NCBI RefSeq assembly: GCF_028640845.1
Contig: NC_080548.1
Span: forward strand, 12,109,814-12,173,813
Direction: 5' to 3'
DNA length: 64,000 nucleotides
From: Ahaetulla prasina
Taxonomy: Eukaryota; Chordata; Lepidosauria; Squamata; Colubridae
Positions 11,283-21,478 of this stretch are shown here, piece by piece. The notes beneath the pieces are model-generated. The model was given only the letters and a program-made list of their open reading frames with translations. It was not told the DNA's origin and searched no databases. Position numbers and translations under genes: made by a program. Each line of letters opens with the position of its first letter. Within the stretch, counting starts at the first letter, position 1.

Positions 11283-12126
11283 CCACAAACATATAGCTGG
11301 GCACACATTCCCAAAAGGAGAACACTCCTTTCCCCTCTGGACCCAGGCAGGTCTCAGTAATACAAAAAATCACAGATGAAGGAGGCCTTATGAAAGCCAG
11401 CTTTGCATTTAGTAGCCTCACCGGGAAGTCAAGGCTTGTGAAAGTTTGCTGCCCAGGTACATGGGTTGAGATCAGGGCAATGGAATGCAAAACCAGGATA
11501 GGACACCAGACAGAGGTGCCTTCTGCAAGAACTTTTGGGTTTTTTCCCACTTGCTTAGAAATGTGTAAAGGACCAGATGTGAATTTTCTAATGCAACTGC
11601 CCCATTTGAAATTCCTTGTGTGAAATTAACTACATCTCTAAAGCTTGCTTGTATATGCATTCACATGGGAACATCAATTTACGTGTCCTTGTTTGTCTGA
11701 CCAAGACCAGGATGCTGGGGACCCATAATAAAATTTGGGAGATTCTTAATTTGTGTCCTGAACAAATAGAGGATTGGACCTGAACCTCATCCTTCAGGTG
11801 GTAAAGAAAGGGGGTTTTCTGACAAGCCCCACCTGAAAAAGAAGTCATTAGGATATGCTTATTCAAGTAGGCCCAAGTGGAGATATGTTTGTTCCAGAAG
11901 GACCCTCAAGGGCTGGCCAAGAAGGTGAAGTGGTGATGCCATCGAAGTTCCACTTTCTTGCCTTTTTAAAACATAACCTTGCAAGTACACCTGGCTAAGT
12001 TTTGTGGCAAATTATTTCTCGACCATCTGCAGCACAAAGGGAAAGGAGAAGATGGACACGCATGTGAGGACAACATTTCCCAAATGGCGCGATTTACGTA
12101 TTTTACACGTGATGCTGCAATGCAGA
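11283..12126. other. Intergenic, nothing recognised
   Basis: No exon of FABP10 or another gene was found. Composition is mixed; it could include an old LTR element but I see no ends. Confidence 0.4.
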
Positions 12127-12568
12127 CAGGGGTGGGCTGCTGGGGGTTCGCAGGGGTTCGGGAGAACCTCTAGCTAAGATTCTGTGCAGTTCGGAGAACC
12201 CAAATTCCACTCCTGGCTGGGGCCCCCCCCCACCTCTCCCCTCCCAGGGGTCCCCACGTGGCCCGTTTTGGATGCAGGTAAGTGCTGGGTGCACGCAGAG
12301 GCTCAGGGAGAGTAAAAAAAAAGGCCTATCAGAAATTCAGGAATGCAGAAAACAGGCCCATTTCTGGCCTCCAGAAGACCTCCAGAGCCAGGGGAGGCCA
12401 TTTTCGCCCTTCCGGAGGCTTGAGGAAAGCCTCCGGAGCCCAGGGAGGGCAAAAACGCTCCTCCTCCACCATGGTGCAGGAGACCAACTAGGCCACGCCC
12501 ACCATAGCCACACCCACCCAGCAACTGGGCAGAGAACCCCTTGATAAAAATTTTTAAGCCCACCCCTG
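12127..12568. mobile_element. hAT-like MITE, family 3
   Basis: Starts CAGGGGTGGGCTGCTGG and ends AAGCCCACCCCTG. Flanks AATGCAGA (12119-12126) and AATGCAGG (12569-12576) match at 7 of 8 bases. Confidence 0.85.
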
Positions 12569-12867
12569 AATGCAGGTACCTAATGGTGGCATTTGCATGA
12601 TGATCTCACAGCATGATGGCACAGCAGCTTTTTGTGCTATTGTGGTTTGCTACCTCTCAACTACACTCCCAGTTCTGAGAGTTCTGAGGCTGGTGGCCGT
12701 ATCAATCATTTAAACATGTAAATAAATAGATTATTTAATAAAATGATAAATACAGAAATAAATACACCTTTACTACTTTTTCTTTTATATGGTATCAAAA
12801 TGAATAAAATAAAATAATAATAATAAATAAATATATTGCCCCAAACTTTTTCTACTTTTTCTTCAGT

Positions 12868-13150
12868 ATAGAATAGAATAGGATAGAATAGAATAGAATT
12901 CTTTATTGGCCAAGTGTGATTGGACACACAAGGAATTTGTCTTGGTGCATATGCTCTCAGGGTACATAAAAGAAAAGGTACGTTCATCAAGGTACAACAT
13001 TTACAACACTTAATGATAGTCATAGGGTACAAATAAGCAATCAGGAAACAATATCAGTATAAATCGTAAGGATACAGGCAACAAAGTTACAGTCATAAGT
13101 AGAAGAAAATGGGTGAAAATGAATAAAAGGATATGCTTGGTCATTCTAAC
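12868..13150 (-). mobile_element. LINE B 3' end with (ATAGA)n tail
   Basis: A left tail of (AATAG)-type units is followed by 'ggccaagtgtgattggaca', as in the plus-strand copies at 42840 and 60700. It lies just downstream of FABP10. Confidence 0.8.
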
Positions 13151-13210
13151 ATCTGTTATTTTTGAATAAAAGGAAACATGAACTGATATGGACAGTGGTT
13201 TTTTTTCTTT

Positions 13211-13216
13211 TTTAAT
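13211..13216 (-). promoter_or_regulatory. Candidate FABP10 polyadenylation signal (ATTAAA)
   Basis: ATTAAA on the minus strand lies 57 nt after the FABP10 stop. It is the common variant signal; no AATAAA was seen closer. Confidence 0.4.
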
Positions 13217-13272
13217 GTCTCATGTACAAAAGCACCTACAAAAAATAATAATAAAGTCCTCTTCCTTTTGGT

Positions 13273-13323
13273 TTAAATCTTCTTGCTCCTTCGGGTGAAT
13301 GTGGCTGAGCCGCAGGAGATAGT
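13273..13323 (-). CDS. FABP10: FABP10 exon 4 (stop TAA)
   Basis: The acceptor is ttctcccacag|ACTATC. The 51-bp exon reads [16 protein letters not shown] and TAA, aligning with the FABP10 C-terminus (chicken ends RRSKRV). It lies in a frame hidden inside a longer spurious minus-strand ORF, so it would be missed by ORF scanning. Phase 0 fits exon 3. Confidence 0.9.
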   Translation of the reverse strand, partial: TISCGSATFTRRSKKI

Positions 13324-16300
13324 CTGTGGGAGAAAAGTGAAGATACGGGTCTTTGAAATTAAAATGGCTTTTAATTAGCCGATGTAAAGCTTCTGTAGGC
13401 ATGACAAAATATATTTCAACACCAGCATAGCTCTTTAAAATTGCAGCAGGCAAGAACCAGGAGAAAAATGAATATTTCTTAATTTCAGTAACAAAGTTTC
13501 TCCAGAGCCCTTCCTTTTAGATCAAATAAGCGTAGATGCTAAAAATCTTTGCTTTTGTTTCTTTCTCTTTTTAACAGAGTAACAGAGTTGGAAGGGACCT
13601 TAGAGGTTTTCTAGTCCAACCCCCTGTTTAAACAGGAGACCCTATCCCATTTCAGACAAATGGCTGTCCAATCTCTTCTTAAAACCCTCCAGTGATGGTG
13701 CAATTTCTGGAGGCAAGCTGTTCCACTGATTAATTGCCAGGAAATTTCTCCTTATTTCTAGATTGGTATTCTCCTTGATTGTCTTGGATTCATTAAAAGA
13801 AAAAAGAGAGAGATAGTTACCTGTATAGGTGGAGGTTACAATCTAGAAGACATGGTGGTTGTTTTATAGCTAGTAAACTTTAAATTGACCTCAACTCCTG
13901 ATGCCTATGTGAATACACCATGCAGTTCTCTTGCATGCTTGAGTGTAGAGAATAAGGAAGCTGACTTTGCTGGAAATCTGCAAGAATTTCCAGCAAAGTC
14001 AACTTCCTTATTCTCTACACTCAATTTCAAAACCCAAGCAAAAGGATGGGGAACATTGTTAAATCCAGAACAATGAGATCATGTCTTCAAGTAACTCTGG
14101 CAGATACTTCCCTATTTCATTAAAGTGAAAGAAGGCAGAGATAGAATAGAGTTTCATTAAATAGAAAGAAGGCAGAGATAGAATAGAGGTTTTTTTTGTC
14201 ACAACATTATATACAAGCACATATATTGAAAGGAAACAATAGGACAGGAACGGTAGGCACTTTTTTGTGCACTTATGCACACCCCTTATAGTCCTCTTAG
14301 GAATGGGGTGAGGTCAATGGTAGTTACAGTTTTTGGTTAAAGCTTTGTAAGATTTGTAAAGAGTTGTAAGATTTTGTTATCATAGCTAATGTCTATGTGG
14401 GTAATTTTAGCCTGCTTGGTCTGTCTGGGGAGGTGGGCTGACAGAGAGTATCTAGCCATTTTTTCAATTGCCTCTGATTTTTCCAACATCATGATCACCA
14501 ATGATTCTTTGACTTGTTATTATATATCTGTAACATCTTAAGCCAGAGTTTCCCATCCATGGCAAACTTTAAGATCTGTGGACTTCAACTCCCATAATTC
14601 CTAAGCCAATATGGCTGGCTGGGGAATTCTGGGAGTTGACGTCCACATGTCCAAAAGTTGTCATGGTTGAGAAACTGTGATCTAACCTTTAACTTTACAG
14701 TTTGTGCTTCCAATGAATGGTCAGGTTAACTTCATTCTTCCTGCAGGCCCAGAAGAGTGTTACCATTGTTCTTCAGCACATTTCAGCCTAACTCTAGTTT
14801 AATCTCAGCTTGTATAGCATGCAGACTGAGAAAACTGGGTTAATTGAGGAAACAGGGGTTCCATATTCTCCATATTGATTCTCTTTGAATCAACTTCTTA
14901 CCCTAGCTTCACTAGGGAGAAATTATTATTTTTTTCTTCCTGTCTATTAAACTATAGATCCAGGTCTATAGAGCCTGCGTCCTGAGCACACTCTTGTACT
15001 GCAGTGAGTCTTGGACCCTTTATGCACGGCAGGAGAGAAAGTTGAACACCTTTCATATACACAGTCTCCGATGTATTTTTGGCATTACCTGGCAAGACAA
15101 AGTTCCAAATAGCGCAGTCTTGGAATGTGCTGGAATTTCTAACATGTATACACTACTGAAACAGCGACATCTATACTGGCTTGGGCATGTTGTGAGAATG
15201 GCTGATGGGCGGATTCCGAAAGATCTCCTGTATGGAGAATTAGTGCAGGGAAAGAGCCTAACAGGGAGACCACAGCTGCGATATAAGGATATCTGCAAGA
15301 GGGACCTAAAGGCCCTGGGAATGGACATTAACAACTGGGAAACCTTGAGCTCCGATCGTTCAACTTGGAGGCTACATACGCAGCATGGCCTTCTCCAATT
15401 CGAAGAGACACTTGTTCGGCAGGCTGAGGCAAAGAGGCAGTCCCGGAACCAGCAAAATCTGGGGGCTGGGCAGGGACAGAATGTATCTGCCCTCAGTGTG
15501 GAAGGGATTGCCACTCTCGAATTGGCCTTTTCAGTCACACTAGATGCTGTTTTAGGATCTCTTTCCAGAGCACGATACCATAGTTTTTTGAGACTGAGGA
15601 TGTCAATAGAATAGGATAGGATAGGATAGGATAGGATAGGATAGGATAGGATAGGATAGAATAGAATTAAATGATGAACATTGACTTACTTCCACCATTT
15701 CATTGCCTACAATTTGTTGCTCGTGGGTGAATTTGTCTGACTTGGCTATTAATTTTCCATCTGTGAGAGTTACTGTGCACTGTAAAACAATGAAACCATT
15801 ACTGAACATAGATCAAACGGCAAGAAACATGTAGATGGCTAACAACATCCAAGCCACCAGATAATGTTAGAAAAAGATCAAAGTTTGGGGGGGAAAAAGA
15901 AAATAGTGCTGTAGTTACAATCTTGAGTTAATAAAATGCAGAGATATTTTGCCATAGATTGCAGTAGCAAAGGTTTCCTGCAGTCGTCCCAAAGGTGCTT
16001 TTATCAAAAGGCAACTGAACTTTCTTGAATTTGTTCCATTGAAAATGTTTTGCTTCACATTCAAGAAGTTTCTTCAGTTCCAACTTGGATGAGAAACAAA
16101 ATGTTTTCAAAGGAAAAAAGCAAGAAAGTCCAGGTATCTTTTGGAAAAAGCACCTTTGAACCAACCATGACCTGGATGATTGAGAATCTCCATACACGTT
16201 TTCTATAGTCTGTCCAGATACTATAGAATTATAGAAAAACCTAAGTTGGGCGGTTCCAGGTTTGGAGTCTAAATAGCTAGCTTTAAGATTTTCAAGTCAA

Positions 16301-16970
16301 GAAGATCATTCATTCATTCATTGAACTTTTCATATTTTTGAACCCCATCTCTCTCAGAGAAGGACTCTGGGAAGTGTAACTAAAATGTCAAATAGTTGAG
16401 TGTGACTCACCTTGACTTTTTTCCCATCCATGGCGGTCATTTCTGCTTCTTTTCCCAACGTGAATGTGTTCGTAACAGATTTGTTGGGGGTTTTCGAGGT
16501 GATCACAAAAGTATTCCCAGTCTGATGGATTTCAGTTATGGGCATGATGTCTTTGGCGATTTTAATGATATCATCTGATAGGGCTGAGGAAGATGGGAGA
16601 GAAGATGATAGAACCCAAAATTCCCCACACCAGCCAAGTCCACACTTCTTAAAGTTGCCAAGGTTGAGAAACACTATCTAGCTACAGGTAAGGACAATTC
16701 CTTCCTCCTCGAGTTTGAGTAACGGCTCTGTAGGACTATCCTAAATAACTGTCTTGCTCCTCATTGTAGATTGCTTAGCTTTCCAGTTGTCCTCTTATTC
16801 AGAGGACTCTATGCTCAAGACGGAATCAGGTCTCCAGTAAAAACCTCAGATTCTGCTTTAGAGATTCTGTTCGTTTTGGAAAAAAAAAATGCCTATAGCT
16901 TACCAATTGCTTTCAGGAAGTCTTCATACTTCTCTTGGGTGTAGACTTGCCAGGTACCATTAAACGCCAT
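13273..16970 (-). CDS. FABP10: Liver bile-acid-binding protein (fatty acid-binding protein 10), complete, 4 exons
   Basis: This small cytosolic lipocalin-fold carrier binds bile acids in liver of non-mammalian vertebrates. CDS exons are 16904-16970 (67 bp), 16411-16583 (173 bp), 15690-15779 (90 bp) and 13273-13323 (51 bp), giving 126 residues including Met, the length of chicken L-BABP. Family signatures are [20 protein letters not shown] at the N-terminus, [13 protein letters not shown], the run [20 protein letters not shown], and [17 protein letters not shown]. In mature numbering His98, which matters for bile-salt binding in the chicken protein, is kept; position 91 is Ala. The four-exon layout with a 173-bp exon 2 is the FABP family pattern, and all introns are GT-AG. 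I infer normal liver expression from the upstream motifs. Confidence 0.95.
13573..13790 (-). mobile_element. CR1 LINE 3' fragment in FABP10 intron 3
   Basis: 'gttggaagggacct' and 'agcaagctgttccactgatt'-type sequence are characteristic of CR1 3' regions. Confidence 0.75.
13939..14024. repeat. Near-perfect 39-bp hairpin in FABP10 intron 3
   Basis: Arms 13939-13977 and 13986-14024 are reverse complements with one mismatch and an 8-nt loop. The arm sequence was not noticed elsewhere in the window. It could be a template-switch palindrome or a small-RNA hairpin. Confidence 0.85.
14225..14350 (-). mobile_element. LINE A 3' fragment in FABP10 intron 3
   Basis: 'ataggacaggaacggtagg' and 'cttaggaatggggtgaggtc' match the reverse complement of LINE A at 8600-8680. 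Confidence 0.75.
14544..14677. mobile_element. hAT-like MITE, family 1, in FABP10 intron 3
   Basis: The palindromic body 'gacttcaactcccataattc' / 'ggaattctgggagttgacg' is clear. The ends are diverged and no clear duplication is seen. Confidence 0.65.
14960..15597 (+). mobile_element. LINE reverse transcriptase C-terminus with zinc finger (broken)
   Basis: A 206-codon open frame (14994-15614) reads [20 protein letters not shown] and [20 protein letters not shown], as in endonuclease/RT LINEs related to RTE-like clades. The conserved C-terminal finger [20 protein letters not shown] is present from about 15484 but in another frame, so a small indel separates it. This is a relic in FABP10 intron 3, antisense to the gene. 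Confidence 0.7.
15604..15665. repeat. (ATAGG)n/(ATAGA)n microsatellite
   Basis: About 12 pentanucleotide units, next to the FABP10 exon 3 donor at 15689. Confidence 0.95.
15690..15779 (-). CDS. FABP10: FABP10 exon 3
   Basis: The acceptor is gttttacag|TGCACA and the donor GTGGAA|gtaagt. It encodes [17 protein letters not shown] and [14 protein letters not shown] pentanucleotide array starts about 25 bp past the donor. Confidence 0.95.
16411..16583 (-). CDS. FABP10: FABP10 exon 2
   Basis: The acceptor is cttcctcag|CCCTAT and the donor GTCAAG|gtgagt. The 173-bp exon encodes the two-helix cap ([12 protein letters not shown]) and strands through TAMDGKKVK. Confidence 0.96.
16904..16970 (-). CDS. 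FABP10: FABP10 exon 1
   Basis: The ATG is at 16968-16970 and the donor is AATTG|gtaagc. It encodes [20 protein letters not shown] and AI plus one base. The start is chosen because the family N-terminus A-F-x-G-T-W follows Met directly. Confidence 0.95.
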
Positions 16971-17037
16971 GTCGGCAACGCCACTGTGTGCTTCCTATTG
17001 GGAAAGGCCAGTGGGGCATCTCCTGGCAATGGCTGCC

Positions 17038-17043
17038 TTTATA
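17038..17043 (-). promoter_or_regulatory. TATA box of FABP10
   Basis: On the minus strand TGTATAAAGG lies 68 bp upstream of the FABP10 ATG. This fits a transcription start near 17010 and a 5'UTR of about 40 nt. Confidence 0.65.
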
Positions 17044-17094
17044 CAGGAGGGAATCCTTTACCCTGCCCAAATCCGAGCTGTGCGCTCTCGAGCC

Positions 17095-17107
17095 ATCAAT
17101 CATTAAT
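17095..17107 (-). promoter_or_regulatory. HNF1-like site upstream of FABP10
   Basis: The minus strand reads ATTAATGATTGAT, matching most positions of the HNF1 consensus GTTAATNATTAAC, about 52 bp upstream of the TATA box. HNF1 sites are known in liver promoters including zebrafish fabp10. Binding here is inferred. Confidence 0.4.
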
Positions 17108-17175
17108 CTTCCATTTGTACTTTGTGAGAATAACCTCTCGTTCATCATGCCAGAAAAAGCCTTGGCTGACTCCAA

Positions 17176-17539
17176 TAAAGAATATTATTTGCTAAATTCC
17201 ATGGCCAAGACCAGGGAATCATCCGTAAGGGAAAAAAAACCCTCTTTTATTTCCACTTGTAAATTTTATATTTGAAAACCACATCAGTCTATTTTTATTT
17301 CTGATTGAAGCTTACTCCTAGTTCTCTTCCTGCAAAAGCAGCTCTTTGGCTTGTTTATCTTGTGAATTAATTAATTAATGGTTCGTCACATTGGCTAAAT
17401 CCTGTCGAATCACATTTATAAGGATTTGTTAATATCAAGAGTTGATCTAATTCGGAGTATAAAGCATGTCAACTGGTGGAATCTGGATAAGATGTCAAGA
17501 TCAGGTTGAATTAAATGGACCATCAGGACTATGAGGAAG
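17176..17539. other. Upstream of FABP10, nothing recognised
   Basis: No exon was found; distal promoter elements cannot be excluded. Confidence 0.4.
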
Positions 17540-17735
17540 AAATTTTATTTTTATTTATTTATTTATTTGTCAAACACAACAGTATATATAAGTATAAGCA
17601 TGAAATAACCATACGAATTGGATACAATCAAAGGAAACATTAGGACAGGAACGGTAGGCATGCTGGTGCTCTTATGCACGCCCCTTACAGACCTCTTAGG
17701 AATGGGGTGAGGTCAACAGTAGATAGTCTTTGGGG
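17540..17735 (-). mobile_element. LINE A 3' end
   Basis: A (TTTA)n tail is followed by 'caaacacaacagtatatata' and 'aggacaggaacggtaggca', the LINE A 3'UTR in minus orientation. Confidence 0.8.
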
Positions 17736-18354
17736 ACTAAGTGTCTGACAGGGTTCATTCATAATGCTGAGCTTTCCAGTAAGCTAAATGTAAGCATTCA
17801 TAATGCTTAAGTTTGGCTTATTGGATAAACCCCAGTTGACAGAGTTCATGAAACATTCAGATGAACCCAAGAACAAATTAAACAATAATGCGGTTAGATG
17901 GGGTCTTCTGATTAAGCATGCATGAACTCATCCATGGTAGTTTCTAAAGTATATCACAATGTTTGAACACCGCAATTGTGGTTATAAAAGAAACCATGGC
18001 CATATCAACATAGTGTAGACGAAGTGTGAACTTATTGACTAAAGGAAAAAAGGGTTACTACCAAACAATATTTCCTGGGTGGGATTATTTCACTCACACT
18101 TTTCTTAAAGCAGTTGTCAAAGTACAGTTTTCCTATAGCCACATAACATACTTACACTGAACTCTTACTTACATAATGCTAGGCTTGGTTGGTTTTAACC
18201 TTAGCTCATTTTTTTTCTGCCTAAGAACCTAACCTACCTGGTTAACGCCAAGCATTGTGCAAAGTGGAACACGGATTAGTGTGAAGCCTGTTGTATAAAC
18301 AGCATACAAAAAGTCATATTGACATCTCACTGCCTTCATTCCAGCTGTCTGACC
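17736..18354. other. Intergenic, nothing recognised
   Basis: AT-rich sequence without visible exons or repeat ends. Confidence 0.4.
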
Positions 18355-18498
18355 TTTATTTTATTTTATTTTTTATTTTATTTATTTTGTCAAACACAAC
18401 GGTATATATACGTATAAGCATGAAATAACCATACAAAATGGATACAATCAAGGAGAACATTTGGACAGGAACGGTAGGCACGCTGGTGCTCTTATGCA
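18355..18498 (-). mobile_element. LINE A 3' end, 5'-truncated at telomeric repeat
   Basis: Same family as 17540-17735. It breaks after 'gctcttatgcac', where telomeric units begin. Confidence 0.8.
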
Positions 18499-18520
18499 CC
18501 CTAACCCTAACCCTAACCCT
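18499..18520. repeat. Interstitial telomeric repeat (CCCTAA)n
   Basis: 22 bp of perfect CCCTAA/TTAGGG repeat (about 3.7 units). Confidence 0.95.
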
Positions 18521-18553
18521 GGCTTGAAAGTCAGCCTCCTCCCCAATTTAGAA

Positions 18554-18665
18554 CAGGTGTATCCAACCTTGGCAACTTTAAGACTTACGGATTTTAATTT
18601 GCCAGCGTGGCTGGAGAATTCTGAGACTCCACAAGCCTTAAAATTGCCACGGTTGGACACCCCTG
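18554..18665. mobile_element. hAT-like MITE, family 1
   Basis: Ends CAGGTGTATCCAACC and GGTTGGACACCCCTG; flanks ATTTAGAA and CTTTAGGA match at 6 of 8 bases. Confidence 0.7.
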
Positions 18666-18673
18666 CTTTAGGA

Positions 18674-19200
18674 TAACTGGCTCCATCAAAGAGAACCACT
18701 AGTTGTCTACTCAAGGACATGAATTCCCAACCCCCGTGAAACCATGGCCCCTGTGGTCCTCAGAAAAACCTCTCCATGGAACCAGTCTTTGGTCTAGGAC
18801 ACAAAGCTTTATCTTCCAACAGAAGGACAAATCGGACAGAAGATCTCCATCCATCCTAGGAGTCATCATCTAGCAGGCCCAAGGAGCATTAAACCCTTGT
18901 TTAGTTGCACCTTTGTGGGAACTATACCAAAGTGGTACAGTATTTTTCCGGTACTTGAAGAGTATTTGAAGAGAACACCAAGGGCTGTATTGAATTTCAC
19001 TGGTGTAAAATGGGGAAAATAAGTCACAGAGGATAGCAGTGCAACAGTTTCATTTTGTTGCCATGAATGCAACATGGACATCTTCGAACCTGGGTTTAAT
19101 TCACAGGACTGTTTCATTCCTTCAATGCAGCTGTCAAGTCTGCAATTATTGGTATATTTGTGCAAGGTAGAAGGAGAAAAAGGCACAGAAAACCTGGCAG
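18674..19200. other. Intergenic, nothing recognised
   Basis: No exons are seen on either strand. Confidence 0.4.
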
Positions 19201-19647
19201 CAGGGGTGGGCTGCTGGGAGTTCGCAGGGGTTCGAGAGAACCTCTAGCTAAGATTCTGTGCAGTTTGGAGAATCCACAAATCCCACTCCTGGCTGGCCCT
19301 GCCCCGCCCACCCCGCCCCTCCCAGGAGTCCCCACATGGCCCTTTTTGGATGCAGGTAGGTGCAGGGTGTGTGCGGAGGCTCGTGGAGGGCAAAAGAAAA
19401 GGGGCCTACCAGAAGCTCGGGAAGGCCAGAAATGGGCCAGTTTCCAGCCTCCAGAGGGCCTCTGGAGCCTTGAGAGACCATTTTCACCCTCACGGAGGCT
19501 CAAGAAAAGCCTTCGGAGCCCGGGGAGGGCAAAAATGCCCCCCCCAACTGTGGTGCAGGAGGCCGACTAGGCCACACCCACCATGGCTACGCCCACCCAG
19601 CAACTGGGCAGAGAACCCCTTGCTAAAATTTTTGAAGCCCACCCCTG
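19201..19647. mobile_element. hAT-like MITE, family 3
   Basis: Starts CAGGGGTGGGCTGCTGG and ends AAGCCCACCCCTG. Flanks CCTGGCAG and CCTAGCAG match at 7 of 8 bases. Confidence 0.85.
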
Positions 19648-19655
19648 CCTAGCAG

Positions 19656-20246
19656 TGGATACTTAAGCATTCTGGCTTAGAGACAAACCATAATGATGAC
19701 TCATCAGCTAGACACAAATGTTGGGTAACTTTATCAGGATCAATACACAGCAACCTTATCTGACAGGACATTACTCAATTTGTACCTGGTCATAGCTGAG
19801 CCTCTTCAACCAACTTTCTAGATGTCCATGATCCTACTGTAAAACCAGCCAACGTTCTTCTGAATTTCCATTTCTTTTCCGTGAGAACATTTAGAAAACA
19901 ATGAGCAATGAAGACCAAACTTTTCTTAGGTGTTACCAATTTCTTTATAGAATCACCTTTTTACAGGAACTGTTGTCTAAATATTTGTCATGTCAGACTA
20001 TGTTGCAGTTTTGCTTTTAATAGTTCCTGTGGGATACAGAGTTTGAGTTGTTAATATAAGAGAAATAGAAACATAAACCCTAGGTAGAATAGACTGTGTT
20101 GGCAGGATGTTCTCTTTCCACAAAGTTGATAGGAAGTTTATTTAAAAAAAATATTTTAGACATTTCAAAGAAAACGTATAAATAGGTAAAGAACAAGAAC
20201 ACCACCACCAGCACCAACAAAGGAGATAAAACTGGATTTCCTTATA
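19656..20246. other. Intergenic, nothing recognised
   Basis: No exons or repeat ends are seen. Confidence 0.4.
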
Positions 20247-20290
20247 GCAATAGCACTTAGACTTATATACCGCTTCACAGTGCTTTAAAG

Positions 20291-20450
20291 CAGGGGTCTC
20301 CAACCTTAGCAACTTTAAGCCTGGAGAACTTCAACTCCCAGAATTTCCCAGCCAGCTTTGCTTTTCTTTTCTTTTCTTTTCTTTGCTGGCTGGGGAATTC
20401 TGGGAGTTGAAGTCCTCCAGGCTTAAAGTTGCTAAGGTTGGAGACCCCTG
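20291..20450. mobile_element. hAT-like MITE, family 1, inside SINE
   Basis: CAGGGGTCTCCAACC ends; flanks CTTTAAAG and CTTTACAG (the uninterrupted SINE has CTTTACAG). A (TTTTC)n run is at its centre. Confidence 0.9.
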
Positions 20451-20541
20451 CTTTACAGCCCTCTCTAAGTGGTTTTACAGAGTTAGCCTCTTGCCCCCAA
20501 CAATCTGGGTCCTCATTTTACCCAGCTTGGAAGGCTGGAAG

Positions 20542-20800
20542 CAGAGGTGGGTTTCAGCAGGTTCTGACCAGTTCTGGCGAACTAGTAGCGGAAATTTTGA
20601 GTAGTTCAGAGAACCGGTAGTAAAAATTCTGACTGGCCCTGCCCCCATCTATTCTCTGCCTCCCGAGTCCCCGAAATGGAGATTTTACAATATCTTTCCC
20701 CTGTCACACCCCCAAGTCACACCAAGCCCCCAAGCCACACCACGTCCCCCCCAATCACACCCACAGAACCGGTAGTAAAATTTTTTGAAATCCACTACTG
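20542..20800. mobile_element. hAT-like MITE, family 2, inside SINE
   Basis: Starts CAGAGGTGGGTTTCAGC and ends GAAATCCACTACTG; flanks GCTGGAAG and GATGGAAG match at 7 of 8. It contains the 'aaccggtagtaaaa' motif typical of the family. Confidence 0.85.
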
Positions 20801-21069
20801 GATGGAAGGCTGAGTCAACCTTGAGCCTGGTGAGATTCGATCTGCAAAACTGCTGGCAGCCGGTGATCAGCAGAAGTAGCCTGCAGTACTGCACTCTAAC
20901 CACTGCGCTATCTTATAGCTTCTGTACCTGATGAATTACACTTAATAAACTTCTTAATTGCAAATGCAATCTGATTAATGTCTACTCAGAATCTTCTTGA
21001 ATTGAGTGAACTATGATCCTATGTTTTAAACAACACAGGGCCAGGACTGTAATATATACTCTTCCCTAT

Positions 21070-21478
21070 TATAAATGCAGGTAGTAGTCAACTTACAACA
21101 ATTCATTTGGTGTCTATTCAGAGTTACAACGGCACTGAATAAAGGACTTAAGACTGGTTTTCACACTTACATCCTCATAGTCACGTGATCAAAATTGGGG
21201 CACTTGGCAACTGGCATGTATTTCTGTCAGTTGCACTGTCCCAGGGTCATGTGATCACTATTGTAAACTTCCCAGTTGGCTTCAGACAAGCAAAGTCAAT
21301 GGGAGAAGCTGGATTCACTTCGTGACTGTGTGATTTACTTAACGACTGCAGTGATTCACTTCACTGTGACGAGAAAGGTCGTAAAATGGGACAAAATTCA
21401 CTTAACGACTGTCTTGCTTAGCAACGAAAATTGTGGGCTCAGTTGTGATCATAAGTCAAGAACTACCTGTGGTCTCAA
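21070..21478. mobile_element. Tc1/mariner-like MITE
   Basis: Runs from 'caggtagtagtcaacttac' to 'caagaactacctg' with the usual 'gattcacttaacgac' interior; it is somewhat diverged. Confidence 0.75.

Larger units (their letters stand above)
20247..20916 (-). mobile_element. Sauria-type SINE split by two hAT MITEs
   Basis: SINE sequence continues across 20247-20290, 20451-20541 and 20801-20916. The gaps are the two hAT insertions listed separately. Confidence 0.85.

Noticed and set aside
13220..13453. 77-codon minus-strand ORF over FABP10 exon 4
   Set aside because: It reads the exon in the wrong frame; the acceptor at 13324 and phase 0 give the FABP10 C-terminus.
14994..15614. 206-codon plus-strand ORF, the longest in the left half
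   Set aside because: It is the C-terminal part of a LINE reverse transcriptase inside a FABP10 intron, not a host gene.
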